Shown piece after piece: positions 51,740-60,215 of a stretch of DNA of 64,000 bases. Under the pieces are notes generated by a model. That model searched no databases, had not been told where the DNA came from, and was given only the letters and a program-made list of their open reading frames with translations. The DNA is taken from positions 620,615-684,614 of the forward strand of contig NZ_JACKVK010000011.1 of the NCBI RefSeq assembly GCF_025823185.1. Direction: 5' to 3'. The translations under genes were made by a program, and so were the position numbers. This DNA is from Mycobacterium yunnanensis (GTDB lineage Bacteria > Actinomycetota > Actinomycetes > Mycobacteriales > Mycobacteriaceae). How positions within the stretch are numbered: the first letter of the stretch is position 1; each line of letters opens with the position of its first letter.

Positions 51740-51829
51740 GGTGGGATTGTCGCAGTGGACGATGTCCAATTCCTGACGACGGTCCACCTGAGCGTTTTCC
51801 CGCAGCATGCGACAGGGAAGATCAAGGGC

Positions 51830-53122
51830 ATGCCAACGTTGCTGTGGTTTCGACGCGACCTGCGCCTGCACGATCTGCCTGCCCTGCTCGAGGCCGCCGA
51901 CGGTGACCAGGAGGTCCTGGCCTGCTACGTGCTCGACCCCCGGCTCAAGCAGTCGGGCGGCCCCCGCCGGCTGCAATACCTCTACGACTCGTTGCGAGAG
52001 TTGCGCGACGGACTCGACGGCCGGCTGCTGGTCGTCGAGGGCAACCCCGTGGACCGCATTCCCGCACTGGTCAAGAAGACCAAGGCCACCTCCGTCCACG
52101 TGTCCGGCGACTACCTCGACTTCGGCAAGCGCAGGGACGACGCCGTCCGAAAGGCCCTCGGCGACGTGCCACTCGAGGAGTCCGGGTCCCCGTACCTGGT
52201 CTCCCCTGGCCGCGTCACCAAGGACGACGGCACGCCGTACAAGGTATTCACGCCCTTCTACGCGGCGTGGAAGGCCCACGGGTGGCGAGCGCCCGCCCGG
52301 ACCACGGCGAAGTCGGCCCGCTGGATCGACCCGGCCGACGTGGGTGGCGGCGTGGACATTCCGAGGGGTGACGCCGAGTTGGACCACCCGGCCGGGGAGG
52401 CGGCGGCGCGCAAGGCGTGGAAGAAGTTCGTGAACTCCGCGCTCGAGGACTACGCCGACGACCGCGATCGACCCGACCACGAAGGCACCAGCCGCATGTC
52501 GGCGCACCTCAAGTTCGGCACCATTCATCCGCGCACCATGGCCGCGGATCTCGGCGGCGGAAAGGGCGCCCAGGCCTACTTGCGCGAGCTCGCCTTCCGC
52601 GACTTCTACGCAACCGTCGTGCACGCCTGGCCCGACAGCACGTGGTGGAACTGGAACAAGAACTTCGACCGCATCGAGGTCGACGAGGACAAGGACGCGG
52701 AGAAGCGCTTCGAGACCTGGAAGGCGGGCAAGACCGGCTTCCCCATCGTGGACGCCGGAATGCGGCAGCTGGCCGAGACCGGGTTCATGCACAACCGCGT
52801 GCGGATGATCACCGCGTCGTTCCTCGTCAAGGATCTGCACTTGCCGTGGCAGTGGGGGGCCCGGTGGTTCCTCGAGCAGCTCACCGATGGCGACATGGCC
52901 AGCAATCAGCACGGCTGGCAGTGGGCGGCCGGCTGCGGCACGGACGCGGCGCCGTACTTCCGGGTGTTCAACCCCACGACGCAGGGCAACAAATTCGATC
53001 CCGACGGCGCCTACGTCAAGCGCTGGGTGCCCGAGTGCGGGGGCGACGACTATCCCGAGCCAATGGTCGACCACGCTGCCGAGCGCCTCGAGGCGCTGAG
53101 GCGATACGAGGGCGTCCGCTGA
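51830..53122 (+). CDS. phr: Deoxyribodipyrimidine photolyase
   Basis: Repairs cyclobutane pyrimidine dimers with blue light. The 430 residues have the N-terminal antenna alpha/beta domain (LLWFRRDLRLHD) and the FAD domain with FRDFYATVVHAWP, MHNRVRMITASFLVKDL and ASNQHGWQWAAGCGTDAAPYFR, the class I CPD photolyase pattern. ATG 51830 is chosen because the family start MPTLLWFRRDLR falls there. Length is normal. Confidence 0.93.
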   Translation: MPTLLWFRRDLRLHDLPALLEAADGDQEVLACYVLDPRLKQSGGPRRLQYLYDSLRELRDGLDGRLLVVEGNPVDRIPALVKKTKATSVHVSGDYLDFGKRRDDAVRKALGDVPLEESGSPYLVSPGRVTKDDGTPYKVFTPFYAAWKAHGWRAPARTTAKSARWIDPADVGGGVDIPRGDAELDHPAGEAAARKAWKKFVNSALEDYADDRDRPDHEGTSRMSAHLKFGTIHPRTMAADLGGGKGAQAYLRELAFRDFYATVVHAWPDSTWWNWNKNFDRIEVDEDKDAEKRFETWKAGKTGFPIVDAGMRQLAETGFMHNRVRMITASFLVKDLHLPWQWGARWFLEQLTDGDMASNQHGWQWAAGCGTDAAPYFRVFNPTTQGNKFDPDGAYVKRWVPECGGDDYPEPMVDHAAERLEALRRYEGVR

Positions 53123-53183
53123 ATACGACGCCCTGTCGTATGCCAGAATGGGCGCAGTTGACCGCACCCCCTGAGGAGCTATC

Positions 53184-53438
53184 GTGGCGAACACCGAGGT
53201 CGAACGGCATACCGGCGTCGACGTCGAAGACGTGCCGTCGGCCGAGTGGGGTTGGTCGAAGCAGAGCCACCGCGCCATCCAGATCGGCGGCATCCTGGCC
53301 GGGTTCTTCATGCTCGCCATGTTGCGCGGCAACCACCAGGGCCACGTCGAGGACATCTTCCTCATTGGCTTCGCCCTGACGATCTGGGGCATCGTGTTCC
53401 GCGACTGGTGGCTGCGCCGCCGTGGCTGGACCCGCTAA
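53184..53438 (+). CDS. DUF2631 small membrane protein
   Basis: An 84-residue protein with a short acidic N-terminus (VEDVPSAEWGWS) and two membrane helices (IGGILAGFFMLAMLRG and DIFLIGFALTIWGIVF) ending in a basic tail WWLRRRGWTR. DUF2631 is confined to actinobacteria; the same gene lies near rlmN/cdsA in M. tuberculosis (Rv2876, from memory). GTG 53184 follows TGAGGAGC. Function unknown. Confidence 0.85.
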   Translation: MANTEVERHTGVDVEDVPSAEWGWSKQSHRAIQIGGILAGFFMLAMLRGNHQGHVEDIFLIGFALTIWGIVFRDWWLRRRGWTR

Positions 53439-54874
53439 CCCGACACAGTCGACGCTGCGAGCGGCATCGCGTCGCCCACCTCGGTGAGCACCTCGGACAA
53501 GCCCGCCGCACCGCGCAGGGCGACGAACGACCGGAATATCGCGTCGGTGATCTCGTGCGGATCCTCCGTGGTCAGATCGTCGGTCAGCACCGAGACGTTG
53601 AGCTGGTCGACGTAGCTCCACACCGTGACGTTGAGGCCACTGCCTGCAACCAACGGCCCGACGGAATAGATCTCGCTGATCACCGCTCCCCCGAACGAGC
53701 CTCGTTCCCTCGGCCCGGGCACGTTCGAGACCGTGAGGTTCATGAACATGCTCGACTCCATCCGCTTGGTCTGCCAGCGGAACGCCGGTGGCGCCATGGC
53801 CGGCGGGAGGAAGTTGAGCCAGCTGGGGATCAGCCCGGGGCCGAGCAGGTTGGTGTTCTCCTTGGCGACCGCCGTCGCGGTCGCCGTCAGCCGGAGCCGT
53901 TCGATCGGGTCTGCGACGTGCACGGGCAGCGACGGGGTCATGTAGGTGAACTCGTTGCCCGCCAACCGATCCGAGTCGCCGTAGCTGACCGGTACACCGG
54001 CGATCAGCGGTGAATCGGCGGCACCGTCGTACTTCAGCAGCAGCTCCCGCAGCGCCCCCGAGACGGTGGCCAGCACGACGTCGTTGATGGTGACACCAAG
54101 CGTCTTCGCCGTCTCCTTGACGTCGGCCAGCGCCATCGGCGCGGTCGCGAAGCGGCGGGTCGGTGACACGACGTGGTTGATGAACGTCGGTGGGGGCGCG
54201 AAGTTCGGCGCCAGCTCGGGGTGGGAGCCGCGTTCCCTGGCGCGACGGCGCACCTTGGTGACGCCGCCGACGGTGTCGGCCATCAGCTTTGGGAGCCTGC
54301 GGATCTGCCGGGCGTGGTCGCGACCGGCGGCCATCACCAGCCCGCTCCTGGTCCGCTCGCGCGGCTCGGTGCGGATCGGCTGGGCGGGGAATTCGGGCGG
54401 ATCGGCCTGGATGGCCCAGCCGAGCTGGTTGGCCGAGGCGACGCCGTCGGCGAGTACGTGGTGCACCTTGTGGATGATCGCCACCCGGTCGCCGACGAGG
54501 CCGTCGGCGACGTACATCTCCCACAGCGGGCGGCCGCGATCCAATGGCGTACCGGCGATCTCGCCGATGAGCTCGTCGAGCTCGCGTCGGCCGCCGGGCG
54601 CCGGGACCGACACCCGGCGGATGTGGTGGTCGAAGTCGAGGCCCGGATTCTCGACCCACATGGGATGGTGAAGCCTGAGCGGAATGTCGACGAGTTGGTA
54701 GCGCAACGGCGTCAGCGCGAGCAGTCGTGGCTCGGCCACTCGGCGGAACAACTCGAAGGTGAAGGCCCCGTCGAGACCGGAGACGTCGAGGATCCCGATC
54801 TTGAGGGTGTGCATGTGAATCTCGGGAGCTTCGGTGTACAGCAGCAGGGCGTCCACGCCGTTGAGCCGTCTCAT
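53435..54874 (-). CDS. WS/DGAT acyltransferase (triacylglycerol/wax ester synthase)
   Basis: Transfers acyl groups to diacylglycerol or alcohols, making storage lipid. The 479 residues carry the catalytic HHxxxDG motif as His138-His139-V-L-A-Asp143-Gly144 and the C-terminal mycobacterial NVPGPRERG motif. Length is normal for a Tgs-type enzyme. It follows rlmN by 15 bases and overlaps the DUF2631 stop by 4 bases, tail to tail. One of many such genes expected in mycobacteria. Confidence 0.93.
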   Translation of the reverse strand: MRRLNGVDALLLYTEAPEIHMHTLKIGILDVSGLDGAFTFELFRRVAEPRLLALTPLRYQLVDIPLRLHHPMWVENPGLDFDHHIRRVSVPAPGGRRELDELIGEIAGTPLDRGRPLWEMYVADGLVGDRVAIIHKVHHVLADGVASANQLGWAIQADPPEFPAQPIRTEPRERTRSGLVMAAGRDHARQIRRLPKLMADTVGGVTKVRRRARERGSHPELAPNFAPPPTFINHVVSPTRRFATAPMALADVKETAKTLGVTINDVVLATVSGALRELLLKYDGAADSPLIAGVPVSYGDSDRLAGNEFTYMTPSLPVHVADPIERLRLTATATAVAKENTNLLGPGLIPSWLNFLPPAMAPPAFRWQTKRMESSMFMNLTVSNVPGPRERGSFGGAVISEIYSVGPLVAGSGLNVTVWSYVDQLNVSVLTDDLTTEDPHEITDAIFRSFVALRGAAGLSEVLTEVGDAMPLAASTVSG

Positions 54875-54889
54875 CGCTCCCTCGTTTCG

Positions 54890-55993
54890 CTAGCCCTCCG
54901 CGGCGAGTTGGCCGCAGGCAGCGGCAATTTCACGACCCCGGGTATCGCGCACGGTACAGGACACCCCGCGCTCGCGGACGCGTCTGACGAACTCGCGCTC
55001 GGCAGGCTTGGGACTGGCGTCCCACTTGCTCCCCGGCGTCGGGTTGAGCGGGATGACGTTGACGTGCACCAGCGGACCCAGCGCGCCGTGCAGCTTCTTG
55101 CCGAGGAGGTCACCGCGCCAGGCCTGATCGTTGACGTCGCGGATGAGGGCGTACTCGATCGACACGCGGCGGCCGGTGGTGTCCGCGTAATACCTTGCGG
55201 CATCCAGTGCTTCGCCGACGTTCCACCTGTTGTTCACCGGAACCAGGGTGTCGCGCAGTTCGTCGTCGGGGGCGTGCAGGGACAGGGCCAGCGTGACGCC
55301 GAGCCGCTCGTCGGCCAGCTTGCGAATCGCGGGCGCCAGCCCGACCGTCGACACCGTGACCGAGCGCGCCGAGATGCCGAACCCGTGCGGCGCCGGGGCG
55401 ATGATCCGCTTGACCGCCGCCAGGACGCGGTTGTAGTTGGCCAGCGGCTCGCCCATGCCCATGAAGACGATGTTCGACAGTCGCCCGTCATGGTCGTCGC
55501 GCATGACGGCCGCGGCCGCGCGGACCTGCTCCAGGATCTCGGCGGTGGTGAGATTCCTCGTCAGACCGCCCTGACCGGTCGCGCAGAACGGGCAGGCCAT
55601 GCCGCAGCCCGCCTGCGAGGACAGGCACAGGGTGCTGCGGTTGGGGTAGCGCATCAGCACCGATTCGATGGTGGTGCCGTCGATGGCGCGCCACAACGTC
55701 TTTCGAGTCTCCGCGCCGTCGCATTCGATGGAGCGCACCACGTCCAGTAGCCGCGGGAACAGCGCCTCGGCCACCTGCTCACGCAGTGCGGCGGGCAGGT
55801 CGGTCATGGCGTGGGGGTCGGCGATGAGCCTGCCGAAGTACTGATTCGCCAACTGCTTGCCCCGGAACGCGGGCAGCCCGAGTTCGGCGAGGGCCGTGCC
55901 GCGCGCGTCGTCGTCGAGGTCGGCGAAGTGGCGCGGGGGCTTCCCGCGCGAGGGCGCGTCGAAAACCAACGGAAGTTTCATGGTCTCGCTCAT
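54890..55993 (-). CDS. rlmN: Dual-specificity 23S rRNA/tRNA methyltransferase RlmN
   Basis: A radical SAM enzyme that makes C2-methyladenosine in 23S rRNA and tRNA. The 367 residues have the cluster motif Cys130-x3-Cys134-x2-Cys137 (CGMACPFC), MGMGEPLANYNRV, and SLHAPDDELRDTLVPVN. The C-terminal catalytic Cys is in EIAAACGQL. ATG 55993 follows the LysR stop by 2 bases. Confidence 0.96.
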   Translation of the reverse strand: MSETMKLPLVFDAPSRGKPPRHFADLDDDARGTALAELGLPAFRGKQLANQYFGRLIADPHAMTDLPAALREQVAEALFPRLLDVVRSIECDGAETRKTLWRAIDGTTIESVLMRYPNRSTLCLSSQAGCGMACPFCATGQGGLTRNLTTAEILEQVRAAAAVMRDDHDGRLSNIVFMGMGEPLANYNRVLAAVKRIIAPAPHGFGISARSVTVSTVGLAPAIRKLADERLGVTLALSLHAPDDELRDTLVPVNNRWNVGEALDAARYYADTTGRRVSIEYALIRDVNDQAWRGDLLGKKLHGALGPLVHVNVIPLNPTPGSKWDASPKPAEREFVRRVRERGVSCTVRDTRGREIAAACGQLAAEG

Positions 55994-55995
55994 TA

Positions 55996-56847
55996 TCAGG
56001 CCTGTTCACTCAAGACGTCACGAACCGCTGCGTCGACGGCCGCCAGGGCACTGGCGTCCACCCCGGTGCGGCCCCGCACGAACACCGTCGCACGGCTGGT
56101 GGGAGGCATTCCCTCGGCCAGGCACAGCCCGTCGGGCAGCCGTCCGATCATCGGCAACAACGCGACCCCGAGGCCGGACCGCACCGCGGCGAACAACCCG
56201 GCCAAATCGGAACTGTCGGCGGCGATCCGGTAGGGCATGCCCATGCGGTCGAGTGCCGAGAACGTCGGCTCGCGCAGCGTGCACGGCTCGGAGAACATCA
56301 CCACGGGCAGCGGGTCATTGGCAGGCATCGTAAAGCTCCGGCCCGAAACCCACTTCAGCGCAACGATTCCCGATGCGTTGGCCGGATCGAGGCCGCTGCC
56401 GTCCAGCATCACCGCCAGGTCGACGGTGCCACGCTCGATCGCGTCGGCGAGAGTGACGTTGCGGTCCAGCCGGAATCGCAGTCGCCATTGCGGCAGCCGC
56501 TGCCCTAGCGCGGCGGTCAAACCGGGCAGCATGACGTCGGCGCCGTGCTCGGTCGCACCGATCACCAGGAGTCGTTCCTCGGCGGCGCCGAGATCGGCGA
56601 GTGCGGCGTCATGCGCGGCGAGGATCGTCCGGGCGTGGAAGAGCAGCCGGTGACCGAGTTCGGTGAAGGCGACGCCGCGGCCCGACTTCTCCACGACCGG
56701 TCCCCCGACGACCGCCTCGACGCGCCGGACGTGCTGGCTGACGGCGGACTGGGTGAGGTGCAGGACGGTCGCGGCACGGTGAAATCCACCACAGTCGGCG
56801 ACGGCGACCACGCTGCGCAAGGGCGCGATGTCCAGGACCTGACTCAC
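55996..56847 (-). CDS. LysR-family regulator divergent from EamA transporter
   Basis: The 283 residues have a LysR helix-turn-helix (GGFHRAATVLHLTQSAVSQHVRRVE, about 20-45) and an effector-binding domain. GTG 56847. It is transcribed away from the EamA transporter and toward rlmN. The 147-base space between the two starts holds a perfect GATCGAT-N11-ATCGATC dyad. It most likely controls the exporter. Not part of the core synteny I recall from M. tuberculosis. Confidence 0.9.
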   Translation of the reverse strand: MSQVLDIAPLRSVVAVADCGGFHRAATVLHLTQSAVSQHVRRVEAVVGGPVVEKSGRGVAFTELGHRLLFHARTILAAHDAALADLGAAEERLLVIGATEHGADVMLPGLTAALGQRLPQWRLRFRLDRNVTLADAIERGTVDLAVMLDGSGLDPANASGIVALKWVSGRSFTMPANDPLPVVMFSEPCTLREPTFSALDRMGMPYRIAADSSDLAGLFAAVRSGLGVALLPMIGRLPDGLCLAEGMPPTSRATVFVRGRTGVDASALAAVDAAVRDVLSEQA

Positions 56848-56923
56848 CCCGCCAAGGTACTCCGATCAGCAGCGACGATCAAAGATCGGGTCAAACGGCG
56901 ACGGGAGGCCGCCCCGCCCGGTA

Positions 56924-56948
56924 GATCGATCAGCAACCGTGATCGATC
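56924..56948. promoter_or_regulatory. LysR-type operator, 9-base inverted repeat
   Basis: GATCGATCA (56924-56932) and TGATCGATC (56940-56948) form a perfect 9-base inverted repeat with a 7-base spacer; written as GATCGAT-N11-ATCGATC it satisfies the LysR T-N11-A rule. It lies 47 bases before the EamA ATG. A second dyad, CCGATC (56862-56867) with GATCGG (56884-56889), lies nearer the LysR start and may be an autoregulatory site. Confidence 0.6.
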
Positions 56949-56994
56949 ACGATCGCCGAAATTCGTTGGACCGTGACGCCGGGCAGTCGCCACG

Positions 56995-57951
56995 ATGAAA
57001 GCCATGTCCCCCACGCGCATGCCCATGACGACGGCTGCGGCCGTGACGTTCTTCTACGCCCTGGGGTATCCGATCGGGAACCTGGCGGTCAACGCCATGT
57101 CGCCGATGACGGTGGTCGCAGTGCGGTTCGTGCTGGCCGGACTCATCCTCGGCAGCTGGGCCAAGGTCGTCGGTGTGCGCTGGCCACGGGGCCGGGCGCT
57201 GGGCCACGTCGCGGTCACGGGTCTGCTGATGCAGGCGACGCAGTTCTGCGCGATGTACGTCGCCATCGAGCACGGGGCGCCGGCCGTGTTGTGCGCCGTG
57301 GTCGTCGCCATGAACCCCGTGGCGACGGCAATGCTCGCCGCGGCCTTCCTGAAGGACCGGCTGACGCCGCTGCGCATCCTGGCGCTGGTGCTCGGAGTGG
57401 TCGCGGTGCTCGCGGCCTGCGCAAGCCGACTCGTCGCCCAGCACGGCGTCGACCCCGCGGTGTTGCTGCTCCTGGTCGCGCTGGGCGGGCTGGCGGCAGG
57501 CGGGGTCTATCAGCAACGATTCTGCGCCGACGTCGACTTTCGCGCCTCGACCGCCGTGCAGAACGCGGTGGCGGCGATCCCGGCGGTCGCCCTGAGCCTC
57601 GCGACGCCCTTCGTGGTGCACGACGTGACGCATGCGGTGGTGGGCATGGTGGGCGTGGTGCTGCTCAACGCGACACTGGGGGTCTCGCTCTACGTTCGGG
57701 CGATCAACCTGCACGGTGCGGCCGCGGTGTCGATGCTGTTCTGTGTCATCCCCGCCGTCGCCGGCGTGCTGTCCTGGCTGATGCTCGGGCAACGAGTCGA
57801 CGTCGGCGTCGGGGTGGGCCTGGTGCTCGGAGCGCTGGCCTGCTGGGTGAACTCCCGGGCGTCAGGCAAGAAGCGTGAGGACGACCCACACCGCGACGGC
57901 CGAGGGCAGGACCGAGTCGAGCCGGTCCATCAGACCCCCGTGGCCGGGTAG
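56995..57951 (+). CDS. EamA/DMT-family transporter
   Basis: A 318-residue exporter-type membrane protein with about ten helices in two EamA repeats (ALGYPIGNLAVNAMSPMTVV and GVYQQRFCADVDFRASTAVQ mark the two halves). ATG 56995 or ATG 57004 could start it; the ribosome binding site is weak. The last 30 codons, a charged tail after ASGKKRED, lie antisense to the end of cdsA. Substrate unknown; such proteins often export amino acids or metabolites and are controlled by a divergent LysR. Confidence 0.87.
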   Translation: MKAMSPTRMPMTTAAAVTFFYALGYPIGNLAVNAMSPMTVVAVRFVLAGLILGSWAKVVGVRWPRGRALGHVAVTGLLMQATQFCAMYVAIEHGAPAVLCAVVVAMNPVATAMLAAAFLKDRLTPLRILALVLGVVAVLAACASRLVAQHGVDPAVLLLLVALGGLAAGGVYQQRFCADVDFRASTAVQNAVAAIPAVALSLATPFVVHDVTHAVVGMVGVVLLNATLGVSLYVRAINLHGAAAVSMLFCVIPAVAGVLSWLMLGQRVDVGVGVGLVLGALACWVNSRASGKKREDDPHRDGRGQDRVEPVHQTPVAG

Positions 57952-58740
57952 CAGGGTGCCCATGTCCTTGATTCCCAGGTCCCGCTTGACCTGCGATTCG
58001 ATCAGGTCGCCGAGGGTGCCGGTGAGGACGAGCATCACACCGAGCGGGATGCCGACCCAGGCCGGCTTCTCCAGCAGGAACGCGACGGCGAGCACCGAGG
58101 CGGCCGTCCCGAAGATCAAGGAACCGGTGAAACCCTCCCAGGACTTCTTCGGGCTGATCGCCGGCACCATCGGATGCTTGCCGAACAGCACGCCCGCCGC
58201 GTAGCCGCCGATGTCGCTGAACACGACCCCGAGCATCAGACACAGCACGCGCCAGCGGCCGTCCTCCGGGTAGACGAGCAACGCGCCGAACGCACCGAAC
58301 AGCGGAATCCAGGCGGCGAGGAAGATCGTCGCGGTGACGTCTCGGAGGTAATTCTGCGGCGGATTCTTCAGCCCGCCGGACAGCAGCCGCCAGATCATGC
58401 ACACCACGACCGTGGCGCCGAACGCGCCGAGCGCCCCGGCGGGGCCGAACGGCCAGGTCAACCACACGATGGCCTGGCCGCCGACGAGCAGCGGGACGAT
58501 CGGGATGGCGTAGCCCGCGGTCCGCAACCGGCGCACCACCTCGTGGGTGGCGACGGCCATCGCGACCGCGACCACCGGGACCCAGCCCAGCGGCGCGAAC
58601 ACCAGGATCGCGATGACGCCGAAGCCCAGGAACGCTCCGACGCCAATCGCGGCGGGGAGGTCGCGTCCGGCCCGGCCGGCCTTCTTCTTGGGCGCCGGGC
58701 TCTCGGGTCCGTCGGTGGACGCCGTGTCGGTGTCTGCCAC
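57862..58740 (-). CDS. cdsA: Phosphatidate cytidylyltransferase
   Basis: Makes CDP-diacylglycerol for phospholipid synthesis at the membrane. The 292 residues have a polar N-terminus (PAPKKKAGRAGRD), about eight helices and the CDS signature around VFSDIGGYAAGVLFGKHP, ISPKKSWEGFTGS and GTLLPGHGGLMDRLDS. GTG 58740 start. It follows frr and pyrH in the conserved order and overlaps EamA's end by 90 bases on the other strand. Confidence 0.95.
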   Translation of the reverse strand: MADTDTASTDGPESPAPKKKAGRAGRDLPAAIGVGAFLGFGVIAILVFAPLGWVPVVAVAMAVATHEVVRRLRTAGYAIPIVPLLVGGQAIVWLTWPFGPAGALGAFGATVVVCMIWRLLSGGLKNPPQNYLRDVTATIFLAAWIPLFGAFGALLVYPEDGRWRVLCLMLGVVFSDIGGYAAGVLFGKHPMVPAISPKKSWEGFTGSLIFGTAASVLAVAFLLEKPAWVGIPLGVMLVLTGTLGDLIESQVKRDLGIKDMGTLLPGHGGLMDRLDSVLPSAVAVWVVLTLLA

Positions 58741-58773
58741 CGTGCTGTCGCTGAAGGTCAGGTCTGCTGCGAC

Positions 58774-59331
58774 CTAGACCTCCAGCAGCTCGCCTTCTTT
58801 GTGCTTGACCAGGTCGTCGATCTGCGCGGTGTAGGTCTGGGTGCTCTTGTCCAGATCCTTCTCGGCGCGCCCGACCTCGTCTTCACCCGCTTCGCCGTCC
58901 TTCTTGATCCTGGCGAGCTCCTCCATGGCCTTGCGGCGGATGTTGCGCACCGTGACCTTGGCGTCCTCGCCCTTGGCCTTGGCCTGCTTGACCAGATCGC
59001 GGCGACGCTCCTCGGTCAGCTGAGGGATCGAGATCCGGATGACGTTGCCGTCGTTGCCCGGGTTGACGCCGAGATCGGAGTTGCGAATCGCGTCCTCGAT
59101 GGGGCGCAACTGGTTCGCCTCGTAGGGCTTGATGACGACGAGCCGAGCCTCTGGCACGTTGATGCTGGAGAGTTGGGTGATCGGCGTCAGCGAGCCGTAG
59201 TACTCGATCTTGATCCGGTTGAACATGCCGGGATTGGCGCGACCGGTGCGGATGGACGACAAATCGTCCCGGGCGACCGAGACCGCCTTCTCCATCTTCT
59301 CCTCGGCTTCGAAGAGGGTTTCGTCGATCAC
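58774..59331 (-). CDS. frr: Ribosome recycling factor
   Basis: Releases ribosomes from mRNA after termination, with EF-G. The 185 residues show the RRF signature: SIRTGRANPGMFNRIKIEYYG, a central domain with VVIKPYEANQLRPIEDAIRNSDLG, and PQLTEERRRDLVKQAK. GTG 59331. It lies 33 bases before cdsA and 56 after pyrH, the conserved order. Confidence 0.97.
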   Translation of the reverse strand: MIDETLFEAEEKMEKAVSVARDDLSSIRTGRANPGMFNRIKIEYYGSLTPITQLSSINVPEARLVVIKPYEANQLRPIEDAIRNSDLGVNPGNDGNVIRISIPQLTEERRRDLVKQAKAKGEDAKVTVRNIRRKAMEELARIKKDGEAGEDEVGRAEKDLDKSTQTYTAQIDDLVKHKEGELLEV

Positions 59332-59387
59332 TTCATCGTCTCCCGTCCGTGTCGCTCGTCCCGGAATGAACTCCCGTCGTCCACCCG

Positions 59388-60128
59388 TCAGGTGGTGACC
59401 AGCGTCCCAATCCTCTCACCCGCCACTGCGCGTGCGATATTGCCGTCGACGAGCAGGTTGAACACCAGGATGGGCATGCGGTTGTCCATGCAGAGGCTGA
59501 ACGCCGTGGCGTCGGCAACCTGCAGGCCGCGGTCGATGACCTCGCGGTGGGTGATGGACTTGAGCAGTTCGGCGTCCGGATTGGTGCGCGGGTCGTCGGT
59601 GTAGACGCCGTCGACGGCCTTGGCCATCAGCACGACCTCGGCGCCGATCTCCAGCGCGCGCTGCGCGGCGGTGGTGTCGGTCGAGAAGTAGGGCAGGCCC
59701 ATGCCGGCTCCGAAGATCACGACGCGGCCCTTCTCCAGATGCCTGCGCGCGCGACCCGGGATGTACGGCTCGGCGACCTGGCCCATCGTGATGGCGGTCT
59801 GCACCCGGGTGTCGATGCCTTCCTTCTCCAGGAAGTCTTGCAGCGCAAGGCTGTTCATCACGGTGCCGAGCATGCCCATGTAGTCGGAGCGGCTGCGCTC
59901 CATGCCGCGCTGCTGCAGCTGGGCGCCGCGGAAGAAGTTACCGCCACCGATGACCACGGCGACGTGCACGCCACCGCGGACGACCTCGGCGATCTGCCGG
60001 GCGACCAGGGCGACGACGTCGGGGTCGAGGCCGACCTGTCCGCCACCGAACATCTCCCCGCCCAGCTTGAGCAGGACGCGCGAATAGCCCGGTCGCTCAC
60101 TGGGGTCCGCCAGGACCGTTTCCGCCAT
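59388..60128 (-). CDS. pyrH: UMP kinase
   Basis: Phosphorylates UMP to UDP. The 246 residues belong to the amino-acid kinase fold: RVLLKLGGEMFGGG at the N-terminus, VVIGGGNFFRGAQLQQRGM, FGAGMGLPYFSTDTTAAQRALEIGA and DGVYTDDPRTNPDAEL. ATG 60128 with an AAGGAGTGAC site. First gene of the pyrH-frr-cdsA group here, separated from the amine oxidase by two hairpins. Confidence 0.97.
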   Translation of the reverse strand: MAETVLADPSERPGYSRVLLKLGGEMFGGGQVGLDPDVVALVARQIAEVVRGGVHVAVVIGGGNFFRGAQLQQRGMERSRSDYMGMLGTVMNSLALQDFLEKEGIDTRVQTAITMGQVAEPYIPGRARRHLEKGRVVIFGAGMGLPYFSTDTTAAQRALEIGAEVVLMAKAVDGVYTDDPRTNPDAELLKSITHREVIDRGLQVADATAFSLCMDNRMPILVFNLLVDGNIARAVAGERIGTLVTT

Positions 60129-60152
60129 GTCACTCCTTCGGTCCGCACGCGA

Positions 60153-60190
60153 GTGCCCCCAATCCTGCCAAACGGCTGGATTGGGGGCAC
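60153..60190. terminator. Strong hairpin between amine oxidase and pyrH
   Basis: GTGCCCCCAATCC (60153-60165) and GGATTGGGGGCAC (60178-60190) form a perfect 13-base stem; the 12-base loop holds a further GCC/GGC pairing. On the minus strand it follows the amine oxidase end, so it should stop that transcript before pyrH. Confidence 0.65.
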
Positions 60191-60191
60191 G

Positions 60192-60212
60192 GAGGGGTGA
60201 GCGCTACCCCTC
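60192..60212. terminator. Second hairpin right after the amine oxidase stop
   Basis: GAGGGGT (60192-60198) and ACCCCTC (60206-60212) make a 7-base stem with a 7-base loop, 3 bases after the amine oxidase stop codon. With the 13-base hairpin next to it, this makes a tandem terminator. Confidence 0.5.
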
Positions 60213-60215
60213 GAG

